In this document: positions 12,690 to 24,899 of the stretch, one piece after another
Numbering within the stretch: position 1 is the stretch's first letter
Layout: each line of letters opens with the position of its first letter
Origin: Zonotrichia leucophrys gambelii
Lineage: Eukaryota; Chordata; Aves; Passeriformes; Passerellidae
Reading direction: 5' to 3'
Assembly: GCF_028769735.1 (NCBI RefSeq)
Contig: NC_088171.1
Location: forward strand, 61,804,216-61,868,215
Length of the DNA stretch: 64,000 nucleotides
Notes under the pieces: generated by a model
Databases searched by the model: none
Told to the model about the DNA's origin: nothing
What the model saw: only the letters and a program-made list of their open reading frames with translations
Made by a program: the position numbers and the translations under genes

Positions 12690-13421
12690 GGACTGTGTGT
12701 AAATAGAGGTGGAAGCTAACTCTTCAACACTAAGGAGGTGATTATAGGTAGGGAGAGGACAGGTCATGATAAGCCTTGAAGTAATAACAAGTAGCTTAAT
12801 TTGAAGAGCAAGGCAGTGGGAAAGCACAGAGAACAGACAACATGGTTAAAATTAAGCGTTGGGAAAGTTATCTTTGCAGGAGCACTGTGGATTGGTATGG
12901 TACATCTGTCACATTTCTGACAGGATGAGTGCAGTGATTGATCCATAAGATAACAAGAGCTGAAGTTGTAACAGCGAAGTTGCAGTTGTCTGGGTAGAGA
13001 GAAAAGGATGCACCGCATAGATGGCATGCAGAATGAAGTTGGGAGACTCAGTTATAAATGAAAGGGATGTCAAAAAGAGTGAGTTTAAAAGGGAAGGAGG
13101 TGATTCAGATTCACATCTTTCCTAATGAGGAAGGTGCATGGCACTCTTCACACAAAAAAAGTGTGCCTTGGTCATACAGGCTTTGCTGTGGCTTGCCACT
13201 GGAACACAAGAGAGACAAAGGAGTTCTGTGGCTCTGGGGCTGAGCAGCATTGTCTGGGGTCAGTGTCCACAGGGATCAAAGAAGGATAAGGCTGGAGAGG
13301 ATCATGAAATATAAGAGCAGAGACAGTGGCACCTGGAGGGCCCACAAAGAAAAGTGGGTCAATGACCCTGTTATGGACAGAACGGATACAGAGCTGCAGA
13401 GGAGAGGCAGGGAAGGTAGGC
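12690..13421 (+). repeat. Old, widely shared amniote interspersed repeat (family not resolved)
   Basis: The segment runs through GGACAGGTCATGATAAGCC, then AACAAGTAGCTTAATTTGA, then CATGGTTAAAATTAAGCG, TTATCTTTGCAGGAGCACTG and a GTTGCAGTTGTCTGGGTAGA block. The order matches an ancient A/G-rich interspersed repeat seen across amniotes, whose consensus speaks of a reported-total/position-like series of these blocks. I recognise the pattern from memory but cannot name the family. It is heavily diverged and carries no coding frame. Its 3' part becomes increasingly purine-rich and passes directly into the GGAA array that starts at 13422. The start and end are approximate. Confidence 0.4.
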
Positions 13422-14042
13422 GAAGGAAGGAAGGAAGGAAGGAAGGAAGGAAGGAAGGAAGGAAGGAAGGAAGGAAGGAAGGAAGGAAGGAAGGAAGGAA
13501 GGAAGGAAGGAAGGAAGGAAGGAAGGAAGGAAGGAAGGAAGGAAGGAAGGAAGGAAGGAAGGAAGGAAGGAAGGAAGAAGGGAAAGAAGGAAGGAAGGAA
13601 GGGAGGAAGGAAGGAAGAAGGAAGGAAGGAAGGAAGGGAGGAAGGAAGGAAGGAAGTGGCGGAAGGAAGGAAGGAAGTGGCGGAAGGAAGGAAGGAAGTG
13701 GCGAAGGAAGGAAGGAAGTGGCGGAAGGAAGGAAGGAAGTGGCGGAAGGAAGGAAGGAAGTGGCGAAGGGAAAGGAAGGAAGTGGCGGAAGGAAGGAAGG
13801 AAGTGGCGGAAGGAAGGAAGTGGCGGAAGGAAGGAAGTGGCGGAAGGAAGGAAGTGGCGGAAGGAAGGAAGTGGCGGAAGTGGCGGAAGGAAGGAAGGAA
13901 GGAAGGAAGGAAGGAAGGAAGGAAGGAAGGAAGGAAGGAAGGAAGGAAGGAAGGAAGGAAGGAAGGAAGGAAGGAAGGAAGGAAGGAAGGAAGGAAGGAA
14001 GGAAGGAAGGAAGGAAGGAAGGAAGGAAGGAAGGAAGGAAGG
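13422..14042 (+). repeat. GGAA tetranucleotide array with variant core
   Basis: This is a 621-bp, essentially all-purine tract on the plus strand. The left arm (13422-13575) and right arm (13885-14042) are pure GGAA. Between them the array is interrupted first by AAG/GGG variants and then by 13 copies of GTGGC. The first copy is at 13656 and the last at 13880. Spacing between them is mostly 21 bp, then 17 bp, and finally 9 bp. The long open frames across it on both strands (up to 290 codons on plus and 271 on minus, Gly-Arg-Lys-Glu or Leu-Pro-Ser-Phe repeats) are products of the microsatellite and not genes. Confidence 0.98.
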
Positions 14043-16011
14043 TGGCACCTGTGCTCACTTGCTCTTGTGACAAATTTGCAGAATCACACACAGAGGACCT
14101 GGTCCAAGTAGGCAGTGTCTAAAAGACTGTCAGCAACAATAAAAATGCTTTACTTGTACAAGGCAATTGTAGTCCCACACCTGTAAAATGCTCCTAATGT
14201 AAACTTACCATAACCCTGCAGTTTAAAATTTTCTCCCATCACTCCTTTTCTGCTACAGACATTCCAACACACAGGACAGTATCCTGTAAAATGAACGCTG
14301 CATTAAAAGCAAATCTGCATCTCTTACCAATTCAGCACTGACACTTCCCTTGACAGTGTTCCTTACATAGAACCAACTAGACCAGAGTGCTCCTCAAAGT
14401 GTTTTCCCCTTTCCATGGTTTAGTGGCACAGGAGTGCCATTCCAAAGTGGCATCATCACAGCCCTGTCCATGCCACACTTGAACCAACATTGCTCTGCCA
14501 CAGGCCATGTCCCTGCTTGCTTCCACTGTGCTGGAGTCCTTGGCTTCCCACAGCAGGGTGGCCAGGCCACGCACTGAGAGGGGGGAGGCAGGCCCTGTCA
14601 TATCTCTGCCTTCAGAGACATCCCTGCTTCTGGGTGTGTTTTTGCTAGCTCCACCACACGTGTTCCACCCAAGTAGCTCCATGCCTGGAGACCTGGCTTG
14701 GAAGCCCCTGCAGGCACTCTGCACCTCAGGATCTCATTAATGCTATGATTAATCTGGATGCCAAGCACATGGTAAGCCAGTCACATAATATTAAACTGAA
14801 TTCTTGCTTCTCTGCTTTAAGAAATAGGCTTCCAGCAATTTTTCCTCATCAGATCCAGTGCTGCTCCTGTTTTACAAAGTTCCCCACCCCATGCTTACTT
14901 CAGCATGATCTCAGCTAGAGAAAACAGAAAGGGGAAAACAACAGCTTCTCTGAGTAAATAGTTTGGATGCCAAATATGGAGGTTGCACAAGATTTTATTC
15001 ACCTCTTGGTGGAAAAAAAAAAAAAGAGAATTGGACAAAAGGTCTGAGAACAGAAAGTGTTTACCTCTTAGAGGAGTTACTTCTTGATAAACTTGGATCC
15101 ACACTACTCTTGGGTAGAGCACAAGCACTTGTGTTATCTGCAGAGTTATCTGCACCTTGGCTCATGTTTCCTCAATAGCCAGAACCCCGTTCCCTCAAGT
15201 TCTCCTGCTACCTCCTGCAGCAAAGTGGCACCAAAGGACACCTGGCTATGCCCAAACTCCAAATTCTGCCATGAGGATGAGGCAGAAATGCCAAAGGCAT
15301 TGTGCTTATGTAGGACAAGAGATCTTCCTTTGGCTTGCCTTGTATTTTTGCTGGGGTGTGAAACAGAAATCTGTCCATGCCTGTTCAGCTTCCTGCTGTT
15401 AGGAGGCTGCTCAATAATTCAGTTATCTCTCCCCAAAGGAAGCTCTGCTGGCCTGCTGCTTGCTCAAGCCAGTTTCTGCTGCTCAGCAATGAAATCTGAA
15501 GTGCCACACACTTCCAGGGGCCCCTTTGGCACCAGCTCTTTTGTATTCCAGTGGCCAGCAGCAGCTCCTTAACTCTTTGACAGCCAAAGCTCATTATCAT
15601 TTTTATATAATTAAACAGCGCTGCTCATTCTCCTCAGTAGATTATCACAGCAAATTGATGGTTATTTGAAGGAACTGCCACAATAGGAGACAAAACACTG
15701 GCAACAGATAAAACAAAAGGATGCACACAAAGCTCTTTAATTAAACTCCATGAAGGGATATGAATTCTAGCAGAGATTTTAGTTACCCTGCTGAGTCTCC
15801 TTCTGATTAGCTACAATGCATCTGCTGGCTTTCCTAGTATCCATCTGTACTGTTAAAGAGAAATTTATTCTGTCTAGGGAAGATGACCTCAAAGATGTCA
15901 GTTGTGGATAGTCTAATAGTTTATTTATGTTGACAAAGTGGTTCCGAGTTCTCCTTCATGTGCCGAAGTGAAGAACCATCCTCTTTACATATAATTATGG
16001 GTTTAATATGT
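14043..16011. other. Gene-free intergenic DNA, possible conserved noncoding part at 15571-15850
   Basis: A 162-codon plus-strand open frame at 15084-15572 has no recognisable domain and a cysteine/leucine-rich, random-looking composition. I do not call it. From about 15571 the sequence becomes richer in TAATTA/ATTA-like homeodomain cores and has no repeat character. That suits a candidate regulatory element but does not show one. Confidence 0.5.
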
Positions 16012-16046
16012 GCACACACACGCACACACACACACACACACACACC
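16012..16046 (+). repeat. CA dinucleotide microsatellite
   Basis: A (CA)n run interrupted once by CG near its start, followed by a few scattered CACA units. It is ordinary simple-sequence DNA and likely polymorphic in length. Confidence 0.95.
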
Positions 16047-19000
16047 AGTGCCCACACACAAATGACACTGAAAGGCTAACAAGAAAGCCAAAAGAAGTTG
16101 GAAAATTGTGAGGGAAAGGATATTTCTCCAAATTGCTAAAACTTCTTATAAGCACAATTACTTTTTCTTCTGGCATACATCATCTGTTTTCCCCTCATCC
16201 TGCCCCACCTCCTTCCCTCCAGCATCCAGGTGCAGAAACTACACTGAAGGCTAATGGATGGGACAAGGAAAAGAAGTCATAGGATATCTACTGTAAGGCA
16301 TATTAATAACAAGTTAGGCTGTTACTTTGAAGTCTGACTTTCTTTCAAAAAATTTAAAATAAAATAAAGAAAAAAGGGAGAAAGAATAAAAATTGAAAAC
16401 AGATCTGTCATGGAGCATTTGTAAGAGGCAGTGCCACAAAACCCTTTGGGACTTTCCACTTAGGTCATAAGGGATCTGGTTCAAATCGCATTGGTCCTTA
16501 ATCCACAGGTAATTGACAGCACAGCTCTCAGTGACTCAGTGTGGAACAGTGCTGAACTGCTCATTACTACTGCAGACCTTTAATCAGAATATTTTTAGTC
16601 ACATGCACCCTTTTGGCTCTACAGAGCCTATTGAGACAATAGACAATTTGCACGTTTATAATAATTAATTACCTGCTGGCACAATAAAAGCCGTTCCCAT
16701 CCATGTCCACTTCAGAGGGAAGGATCTGATGGAACAAGGCCGGACTATAACATGCACACACACAGCCCCAGAACACTCCTGAGAAAGGGTTGTTCCCTGT
16801 GCTAAACACAGTGCAGGGTTTTTCCCTCAGAGCCCCAGGAACCTGGGTGGATGAAAGATCTCTTCCTCATCCCTTACAGAGCTCTGAAAATATCCCAATT
16901 CTGCCTAATTTATACAAGCCAGTCCTCAGGGTCCTTCTTGGTTGCCAATACCCTACTGTGAAGGCTCCATTAAATCTTTTATTTATTTGTCCATAGAGGC
17001 CACTGAAGAATGTCACAAGGTATTTCCCTTTCCAAAGTAGGTTCAGCTAAACATGAATGAGGCCCTAGCATTATTCTGGATAAGGGTGTGTACTCGTATT
17101 TTTGCCAGACGACTGACAGGCTGCAGGGAATACATGTTCCTGAGCTTGACTTCCGACCACCTTATGGGCAAGTAGGTGCAAATTTGTCACAGTCATGACT
17201 TGGCAGTATTTTATGTTCATTCTTTGTAATGTCACAAGCAAATGAACACAAAGTTCAAAACAATGGGGGAAAGTATCACACCAGTTCTCCCTGCATAGGC
17301 TCAACCTCTGCTGCCACACTGAGCAAGTTGAAGTCAAGGGCCAGATTTTTCTTCTAAAATTATAATTAAAGAATAATTAAAATGTTCCAGCACAGTTCTG
17401 GCAGTGAGATTTCATGCTAACATTGAACAGTAGATTTACTGGCAACTCAGACAACTGTACACCTTACAAAAATTCTCTGTAGCTTAACTATCCCCAAGGA
17501 TATCTGTCCTGAACTATGTCCAGAAACAGCAGAACAAGAGACTCTGACCAATTTCAAGCACCGCTAAAAATGACCAATACTTTCCTATTATGAAAACACA
17601 GCTCCAGAGGATCTACTTTTTTTTTTTTTTTTAATAATCACATGCAATTCTTATTACAAAACTAAAGTTGGTTTTCCATTTGACTCAGTCTGGGTAGAAA
17701 ATACATTCCTCAGCTCTAAAGCCAGTAGGACTCTGCTGACTCAAAACTTAGCAATTCTGCTCAGCTATTCTGCACAAACAATAACTCTACCTCACATCCA
17801 AATGCCCCAAGTGCATTCAAGGTACACTTGCAAGGCTTTGTTCCTTTGCAGCTTCTGTCTCCAACTTCTTATCCTCTAAGTTATTAAATTCTTGGCACCT
17901 CCTGCCTCATTAGGTTATAGAAGTCCAATGTCTGAAGAAGGGATTTTGGCACTATTACTGTAAATATCTGGAAGCCAGTGTGATGACTGGTTACTTGTAT
18001 TTATTTAAGTGTTCCTGTGTAGCATCCAAAGTCTGTTGACACTCAGCAGCACTGCATTCTGCAAAATGCTTTAACAGCAAGCAGAAAGTAAGTTTCTGTT
18101 CTGGCAGCTAATTCTTTTAAACTTGGAAAATGATAAGCTGAGTAGTACATCTCCAGGTCACAGCAACCTTTTATAACAGCATCATCTAAAAGCGTAATTT
18201 TCTCACATCAAGCAGTTTAAGGAAGATGAATCTGCTTCTCTATTTCCAGTGTTATGAAACCATGATGAAGAAACAAGCCAATAGAAGTACATAGCCCAAA
18301 AATATGCTTGCAATCTGGAACATCTGAGGTACTTGATAAAAGCATTTGAGGACTTATGCATAATGAAAGCAACACACTTCTCAATATAACATTAAAAACA
18401 AAATTATATTGCTGAAAGAGGTAATGCTGCATGATGTCCATGACCAGTGACCCTGGCCTTCCTACTGGATGAATCTCTTACTGCTGTTGAGTATTACAAA
18501 ATCCCTGAGCTGTGAAGGACAGTGACTGTCCCTGGGATCTCAGATTCTGTGGGATGTTATTAACAAATACAAATACATTAGGTTTTGCAAATTCTGAAAA
18601 GTGGGATTGCAGTATTAGCCCACAAGGGTTTTCCAGAAGGAGGTTTCAGTATTGCACTGCAATGGGGTTTGCAGAAAGGGTCAACCCTGTTGTTCTGTTA
18701 GGCTACATATCTTTCCAAGAGTGAAAAGAAGGGCAAAACTAGTTCAGAAATTATATGTTGTGGTAAGTTTCTTCCAGCTATAGCACATCAAGCCTGTGTA
18801 CTTTAGCTAGGTGAAAGACAGTCTGAAAAAAGGACTTTTGGGAGGCTTGTTCAGTAAATTGTTTTTCCATGTCTTTCTGAAGAAGAGTTTGTGGTACTTC
18901 ACAAAGTTGGCATGGAACTCCCCAGGTACACTGATACATTCAGTATGCACAGCTACAAGAGCTATGGAAAGCTTTTTTCTATAGGAATATGAGTACCTGA

Positions 19001-22000
19001 GGCAACAACACTCCTTTAGTTTGGAAACTAAGCAGGTACTTTTGTCTGTGTTTACTCCTAGGGGAAAGTAATGTGATCATCATAAGGCTGTGAGTTACAT
19101 CAATTTTAAAAGATACTGCTTTGAATTAACAGAAAAGTGACTAGGAAAGTTCTTCCTCCTGGAAATCTAGTTCCCAGCTGATTATTTATGTGTTGATATT
19201 CATTCTTTCCAAGTAAACAAAAAAATAACCTCTTCTTATTAGCCAAGTGAATCAACATTACTGGAATGAAAATCATTCTCTTACATCAATTGTTTTTCCC
19301 CTTCCTCCAAGCCCTTAAGAAAAGACCAGAAAACCCACCTCAGAAAAAAAATGTCTGCAGTGACATTATAAATTAAAACAAGAGGAGCAATAAAATTATA
19401 GGGAGAGAAGGATTTAATCTTTCACTCAAAACATGCATTGGAAAGAATTCTATACTCCAATGCATATCTGCAAAGAAGAATTATGAAAATATGCCCTTTC
19501 TGGGCTAAAGAAATATGAGATCAGCAGAGGTACCTGAAAATAGAGATAAATTAGGATTTCAAAAAATTTAACTCTGCATACAGTTCTGGTGCTCCCTCTC
19601 TACCCCAGCGTCGCAGTCAAGGTAGGAATCCTTGAGTCAGATCAATTCTATTTCCAAATAAGGGAGAAGCGGGTCCTCAAAAGCACTTTTCTGCAGGGGA
19701 ATTAAAAGAGCTCACTTAGTCCTGTCATCAGGATTGTCTCATTCTGACAAGGATCCCCCACCACAACCACTTTCTATAGAGTCTCAGGCTGAGTGCAGAC
19801 ACTGACATGTCACCAGAACTCATCCAACTGTGTTTTTACACAGATACCAAACAACCATCATAACAATGCAGTCTGTTTGTGAGTGATTTTTCATTGTCTG
19901 CAATAAAAAAGTCAAAAGTGGTCCCAGATATTGGCAAAGTGCCATTTCTGGCAGACACAACTGAAGGGGGAATTCCCACTGCAAAAGATCCAGGACAATA
20001 CAGAGAAGTATTTCTCCTCCTACGGCTAAATGTGGGGGGTGAGTGGTGGAGACTGTCCTTCCAAAATCTTAGGTGGTTATATGGCATTTTAAGATGCCAA
20101 ACTTCTTAGCATGGTTTTGCTCCAGTCCTAGGGCAGCTAATGATGAAGAACACTGCACAGCAGCAGCCATCTGTGTAATTCAAGGACAGCACAAAGCTGT
20201 ACCACAAAGTACGTGGTCAGAGCAAAAGGCAGCGATGTAAAATACATCAGGAAGATTTCTCATTTTCTATTTGGAGCATAAGTAACTCAGAAGTCTGCCA
20301 AAATTCCATAACCATTGATCTTCTGTGAGGAGCTGTTTCAGCCTAATGCAGAACACCAGCAGCAGCAGCCAAAGCAAAGATCACCAGCTCATCAGTACTA
20401 TTGTGCCTTTTTGTAATATCTGATCAGCCTGCTGGCTGCTAGATAAGCCCTTATGCCTATGACATCTCCTGCTTTTGAAGTGGAAATAAAAATCATCTTT
20501 ATAGCACTCAAATTAAAAATCCATACACTCCTCCACGGCTTACCTGCAGCATTACCCTGGGCCCAGACTCCTGCAGAGCTGTACAGTCCTCTGGGAAGCC
20601 TCCCCAACCCAGCCTCAGCCGTGTGCTGTCCCCCATGTCCCCCAGCCCCCATGTGCCCCCACACCCAGGTCACCAGGAACACCAACACACACAGAGAGCA
20701 TCAGGCACAAGGACACAACTGCATTTCTGTAACAGATAGAAGGCTTGTGGCAGCCTCTGCCTTTTAGGCTGGCTGTGGAGGGAAAAATGATACCTTATCT
20801 GGCACCAAGCCTACTGGTAGAAAGCAGCTTGACATATTTTGATCCAGCAGAATGAGTAAGTTTACACAAGCTCAGCGCTTTGTGTTTTTACTGCACCACC
20901 AAAACACAGTTAGAGAGTACACAAGTATTACCTTTACTGACTCCTTATCTTGGAAATCTTCTCTGTGTATTTCATCCAAGTCCTTTAAGCAGCCACTCAG
21001 TGTGTGTGCAATCCTGACCTCCCAGGCCCGGTGATATTTGCACACCACAGAAACAATGGAGCCATTTGTCTTGCAAGCAGGCCTGGGCAGGGGAGACAGC
21101 TCTCTCCCATAGCTGGCCCCAAACAGGGCATTTGTTTCAAACGACTGAATTTCAGAGCCTTTAGAAAAAGACATGGTGCTGCTGCTGCTGCTTAAACCTT
21201 ATTTTCCTCTCTCTAAACTCACACAGACATTCAGAAGCCACTGGCTACAGAATGAACAGGAGAAAGACAAAATTATATAAGAGTACATATAAAAGCAGTG
21301 CATATACTCTTTAGTGAATGCAAGCCAATTTAGGGGAAAGGGTTGCAAAAAATAAGAATTGTTAGAAATAGCAGGACGCCCACAGTACTCCGTTAATACT
21401 GATCATAAACTGCTATTTTTTCCTTGGTGTTTCACAATGTAAGCATCTAATCATTTGCTTTCTACATGCTTTGGGAGCACTGGACAGACTGTCAAGCAAA
21501 GACCATTTCTGTTCTCAGTATTTCCATGAAGCTCTCACTACAAGTCATTGTTTTCCTACATGCTCACACAAAACAAATTTGCATTTAATATCAATCTGGT
21601 CCAAGTACAGTTTTCTCCTTTACACTAATTAGGCTTTTTAAAGGTGTTTTCATCAAATGCATGATAAGAACTTCTGGATTGTACCCCTTGAAATGTTCTG
21701 CTGAATTTTTGCAAACATTTGGTAACAAATCTCATGAGAGCCTTTAATGGAAGTTAGCATTTTTTTCATGTGTCATACTGCAAGTCTTCAAAGCAGAAGT
21801 TTATAACAAACTCTTAATGTGACTTTAAAGCTCCCAGTCCTTTTCTAGATATCTGCTTTATGTTTGCTCACATTGCTGGCTGCCTAGAGTTTGGCTGGCT
21901 CTGACCAGATCTAAGCACAAAGGCAAACTGAAATGACGCAGAACTTGCTTCTTCCTCCTTTGAACTTCCTTAACAAATAGAAATTTAGCAGCCTGTGCAT

Positions 22001-22195
22001 CAGGAAAGTAAGCAACAAGAGAAAAGAATCCCCAAAACCATAAACAACCAAAACCACCCACTCTCATGCCAGCTGTTTTTAAAACTGATTTCTACAGTTA
22101 ACAAAGGAGACAAATTGGGAGTCATGAAAGATGAAGCATGTTCTGCCCACATCAACAGCACTTCCTGGAGGCCACCAGCAAATTGAACTCCCACG
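16047..22195. other. Gene-free intergenic DNA
   Basis: No coding exon or named mobile element is recognisable. It contains a T-run near 17617-17632, a C-rich patch at 20590-20660 and a short GCT run at 21177-21191. The block 16400-16760 has a TAATAATTAATTACCTG-like core at about 16660-16676 and no repeat features. It is listed separately as a possible enhancer-type sequence. Confidence 0.55.
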
Positions 22196-22234
22196 AAAAG
22201 GAAAAAAGAAAAAGAAAAAAAGGGAAGGGAAGGT

Positions 22235-22357
22235 TAGGGAAGGGAAGGGAAGGGAAGGGAAGGGAAGGGAAGGGAAGGGAAGGGAAGGGAAGGGAAGGGA
22301 AGGGAAGGGAAGGGAAGGGAAGGGAAGGGAAGGGAAGGGAAGGGAAGGGAAGGGAAG
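22235..22357 (+). repeat. GGGAA pentanucleotide microsatellite
   Basis: About 24 uninterrupted copies of GGGAA, led in by an imperfect A/G-rich stretch from about 22196. All purines are on the plus strand. The lysine/glycine-rich open frames of 82-91 codons that cross it are translations of the repeat. Confidence 0.97.
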
Positions 22358-24480
22358 TTGTATTAGGTATGTACCTCTGTATATGAAAAAGGAGTTACTA
22401 GCCTAAGGGAGAGGACAGGTTGACAGCAACTTTGTATGTCCTTTATGATGCACTAATCCTGAGCTGATCAGGAACATCACTGCAGTAATCCCTATCATTT
22501 AGCAACATCCTGCCTGCCCTACGGGCCACGAGCTGGGCTCTGCAATTCCTGAGCACACCTCACCTTACAGCTTCAGAGCCGTGTGGAGGTCTTCAAACCA
22601 CAAGTTTATGGCTCTGCTCCCCAGTGCTTGCCCAACAGTGCTGTGTTCCCAGTCACGTACTGCGTGTCAGTGGCCTCTGCAACCCGGGAGTGGAAATAAA
22701 GCGGTGGAGTAAGGACCTTTCCACAGCTCTACTGCTGCAGTGTGTTCAGCAAGAGACACTTCAGCTTGTAAGACCCACACAATCCTCTCTGGCAGTTCAA
22801 GGCAATGTAAATCAGCCCTTGCCTTGCAAAGATGCTCACGGCAACATGAGCCATCCCAAAATGAGCCCCACCAAAACACTGTTGCAGTCAGGTGAGCCCC
22901 CCACACTGCCCTTCAGGCAGTCTCATGGCAGCACTGCTGGTGCAAGCCAGAGCTGTCAATAGAAGGATGTAGGACAGAAAGGCAGCATCCTTAGTTTTAA
23001 ATCTCTGTGGGCCACTGCAGTCACTTCCTGAGGCTGCCACATTGATCCTCCTTTCTGGGAAATTAGTTTCAACCTATAGAAACTATTGACACTCAAAATT
23101 TGTTTTTGTAAGAGTACCATGTGAGTTACAGCCGTTCTGTTTTGAAATGAAAATGTTTAATCTGCCAAGAACTATGAGGAAACATAACATTAAAAAATAA
23201 AAAGAGAGAAAAAAGTGAGCAAAATACCATAATTGGACTTTTCATGGACATAACTGTTAAACTGTAGTTTAATTTAAAACCATATGGCACACCAGAATAG
23301 AGTAATTTATTTAAAATTTTTCCTTTGCTTAGGTCTCTGTATGATTTAAAACTTGTCCCATATTGACAATTACAAGGTATGGAAAGAACTGTCTATAGCA
23401 TTCCTCTTCCATAAGGCCAAAACTTTTGCTTTCCAACTAACTATGAAGTGTCTAAGAAAAGAGAAGTTTTATGCTTTCTTTGGCCATCACACCAGCTTGT
23501 TCTTACTGTCTGAAAGATGAATAGCATGTCTAGATAACTGAACTCTGACAATTAAAAAATCAGACTAGTTAGTGAACTGTCATTTTTTTAAAGCAAGGAG
23601 ACCTTGTCAATTCTACCTGTCAAGTGATTTTGGACAGATTGATAAACATTGCAGGAAAACAGAATAAAACCTGTTCTCTCCATGAAGCAGACTTTCATTT
23701 AATTTCTTTGCTTACAAGCACATGAAAAGAGAGCACAGCACAAGACTGTCCACAGGACCAGACTTTATTACCAACACTATTCCAGGTCTTTTGCTCAAGC
23801 TACTGCTGTGAATGGGAATGACTTGAAATTTGGTTTCATGGATTTCCTGGCAGATAAGACAGCATTTATGAGTTGCCTTAGCATTCCTACATTTGAAGCA
23901 ATATGAAGTATGATTGGCAGCAGCCCAATTTCATTATTCTTAGATGAGTCAGTAAGTGTGGAAAGAGAAATTAAATGGGCAGCCAATCAACACACACACA
24001 CAAAAAAATCAGATATTCTGAGGCCAAGACAGTTTTTATATGCTTATGACTCAACTTTTGCAGCAGTGTCTCCAGTAAGAACAGGAAATATACTGTTGAA
24101 CCCTCTTACGACAATGACTTTGATGTGAAAGGCCGGAATAGCTCATTCTGCTTGCTGGGATTCAGAAAGCTGGAGCTGCAATCCTGGATCTCTGCAGAGT
24201 GCACTCACAGGAGCTTCCAAGCTCATTACAGGCCATCAGAAATACCAGGGTCCTGCAGGACACATGGTGAGTAAATCGCTTTCAAAGACTTTGGAAAGGA
24301 ACACAATGACAAAGGGCTAGCCCTGGAAGCTCTGCTGCTGTTTTACATACAATGTGTATATTATAATATATAAGGCTCATCCACCTCTGCAGTGGAAGGT
24401 GACTGCTGCTACACAGTTGCGGAGGTTCTCTGTCCTTCTATCATGGCAGGAGAACTTCTTATATTGGAATTTTCTGAACT
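22358..24480. other. Gene-free intergenic DNA
   Basis: Unique, mostly AT-rich sequence with a GC-richer patch at 22490-22960. The plus-strand open frame at 22624-22962 shows no known domain and has no splice support. Nothing else that I can name is visible. Confidence 0.55.
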
Positions 24481-24899
24481 CAGAACTGTCACAGACATAT
24501 TTTAGGAAAAATCCTTTCGTTAGGATCTTTTCTCCTGAGAAGCTGAAAAGTTTAAGTTCAAATCAATACAAAAAAGCTTCATCTTCTCCATGTTTTGCTG
24601 CTTTAGAATGTGATTTAGAGAATTGTTTACCCAGCATATAAAATTGTTTTTACTTGACCAATGACAGCCACCTGTGTCAAGGCTGTGAGCAGTCGCAAGA
24701 TTTTATTATAATTCCATTCCTTTCCTTGCTAGCCTTCTGATGAAATCCTTCCTCTATTCTTTTAGTGTGGTTCTAATATATCATTTTCTTTTAATATAAT
24801 ATGTATAATAAAATAATAAATCTGCCTTCTGAAACACGGAGTCAAGATTCTCATCTCTTCCCTCATCCTGGGACCCCTGAGAACACCATCACATAGAAC
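24481..24899 (+). mobile_element. Solo ERVK-type LTR with near-perfect 6-bp target-site duplication
   Basis: The LTR body is 24487-24893 (407 bp). It starts TGTCACAGACAT and ends ACACCATCACA, giving TGT...ACA termini. The flanks are CAGAAC (24481-24486) and TAGAAC (24894-24899), a 6-bp duplication with one mismatch. Two AATAAA signals at 24807-24812 and 24815-24820 lie shortly before the 3' end and set the plus orientation. The 5' stretch (TTTTAGGAAAAATCCTTTCG) and the 3' stretch (CATGGAGTC-like, then GGGACCCCTGAGAACACC) match songbird ERVK LTRs as I remember them. No internal retroviral region is present. The middle, around 24549-24572, contains a 24-bp string that recurs exactly at 25325. 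Confidence 0.9.
24807..24820 (+). promoter_or_regulatory. Paired LTR polyadenylation signals
   Basis: Two AATAAA hexamers sit 8 bases apart (starts 24807 and 24815), about 75-85 bp before the LTR end. This is the expected location of the R-region signal in this LTR type. Confidence 0.6.

Noticed and set aside
13250..14122. Long open frames (290 and 261 codons on plus, 271 and 225 on minus) across the GGAA tract
   Set aside because: They are translations of a tetranucleotide array, open in most frames on both strands, with no unique domain and no splice or promoter support.
15084..15572. 162-codon open frame on plus
   Set aside because: No recognisable domain, random-looking cysteine/leucine/serine-rich composition, and no supporting exon structure. 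Its length is within chance for a 64-kb window.
22131..22406. Lys/Gly/Arg-rich open frames of 82-91 codons
   Set aside because: They read through the GGGAA microsatellite.
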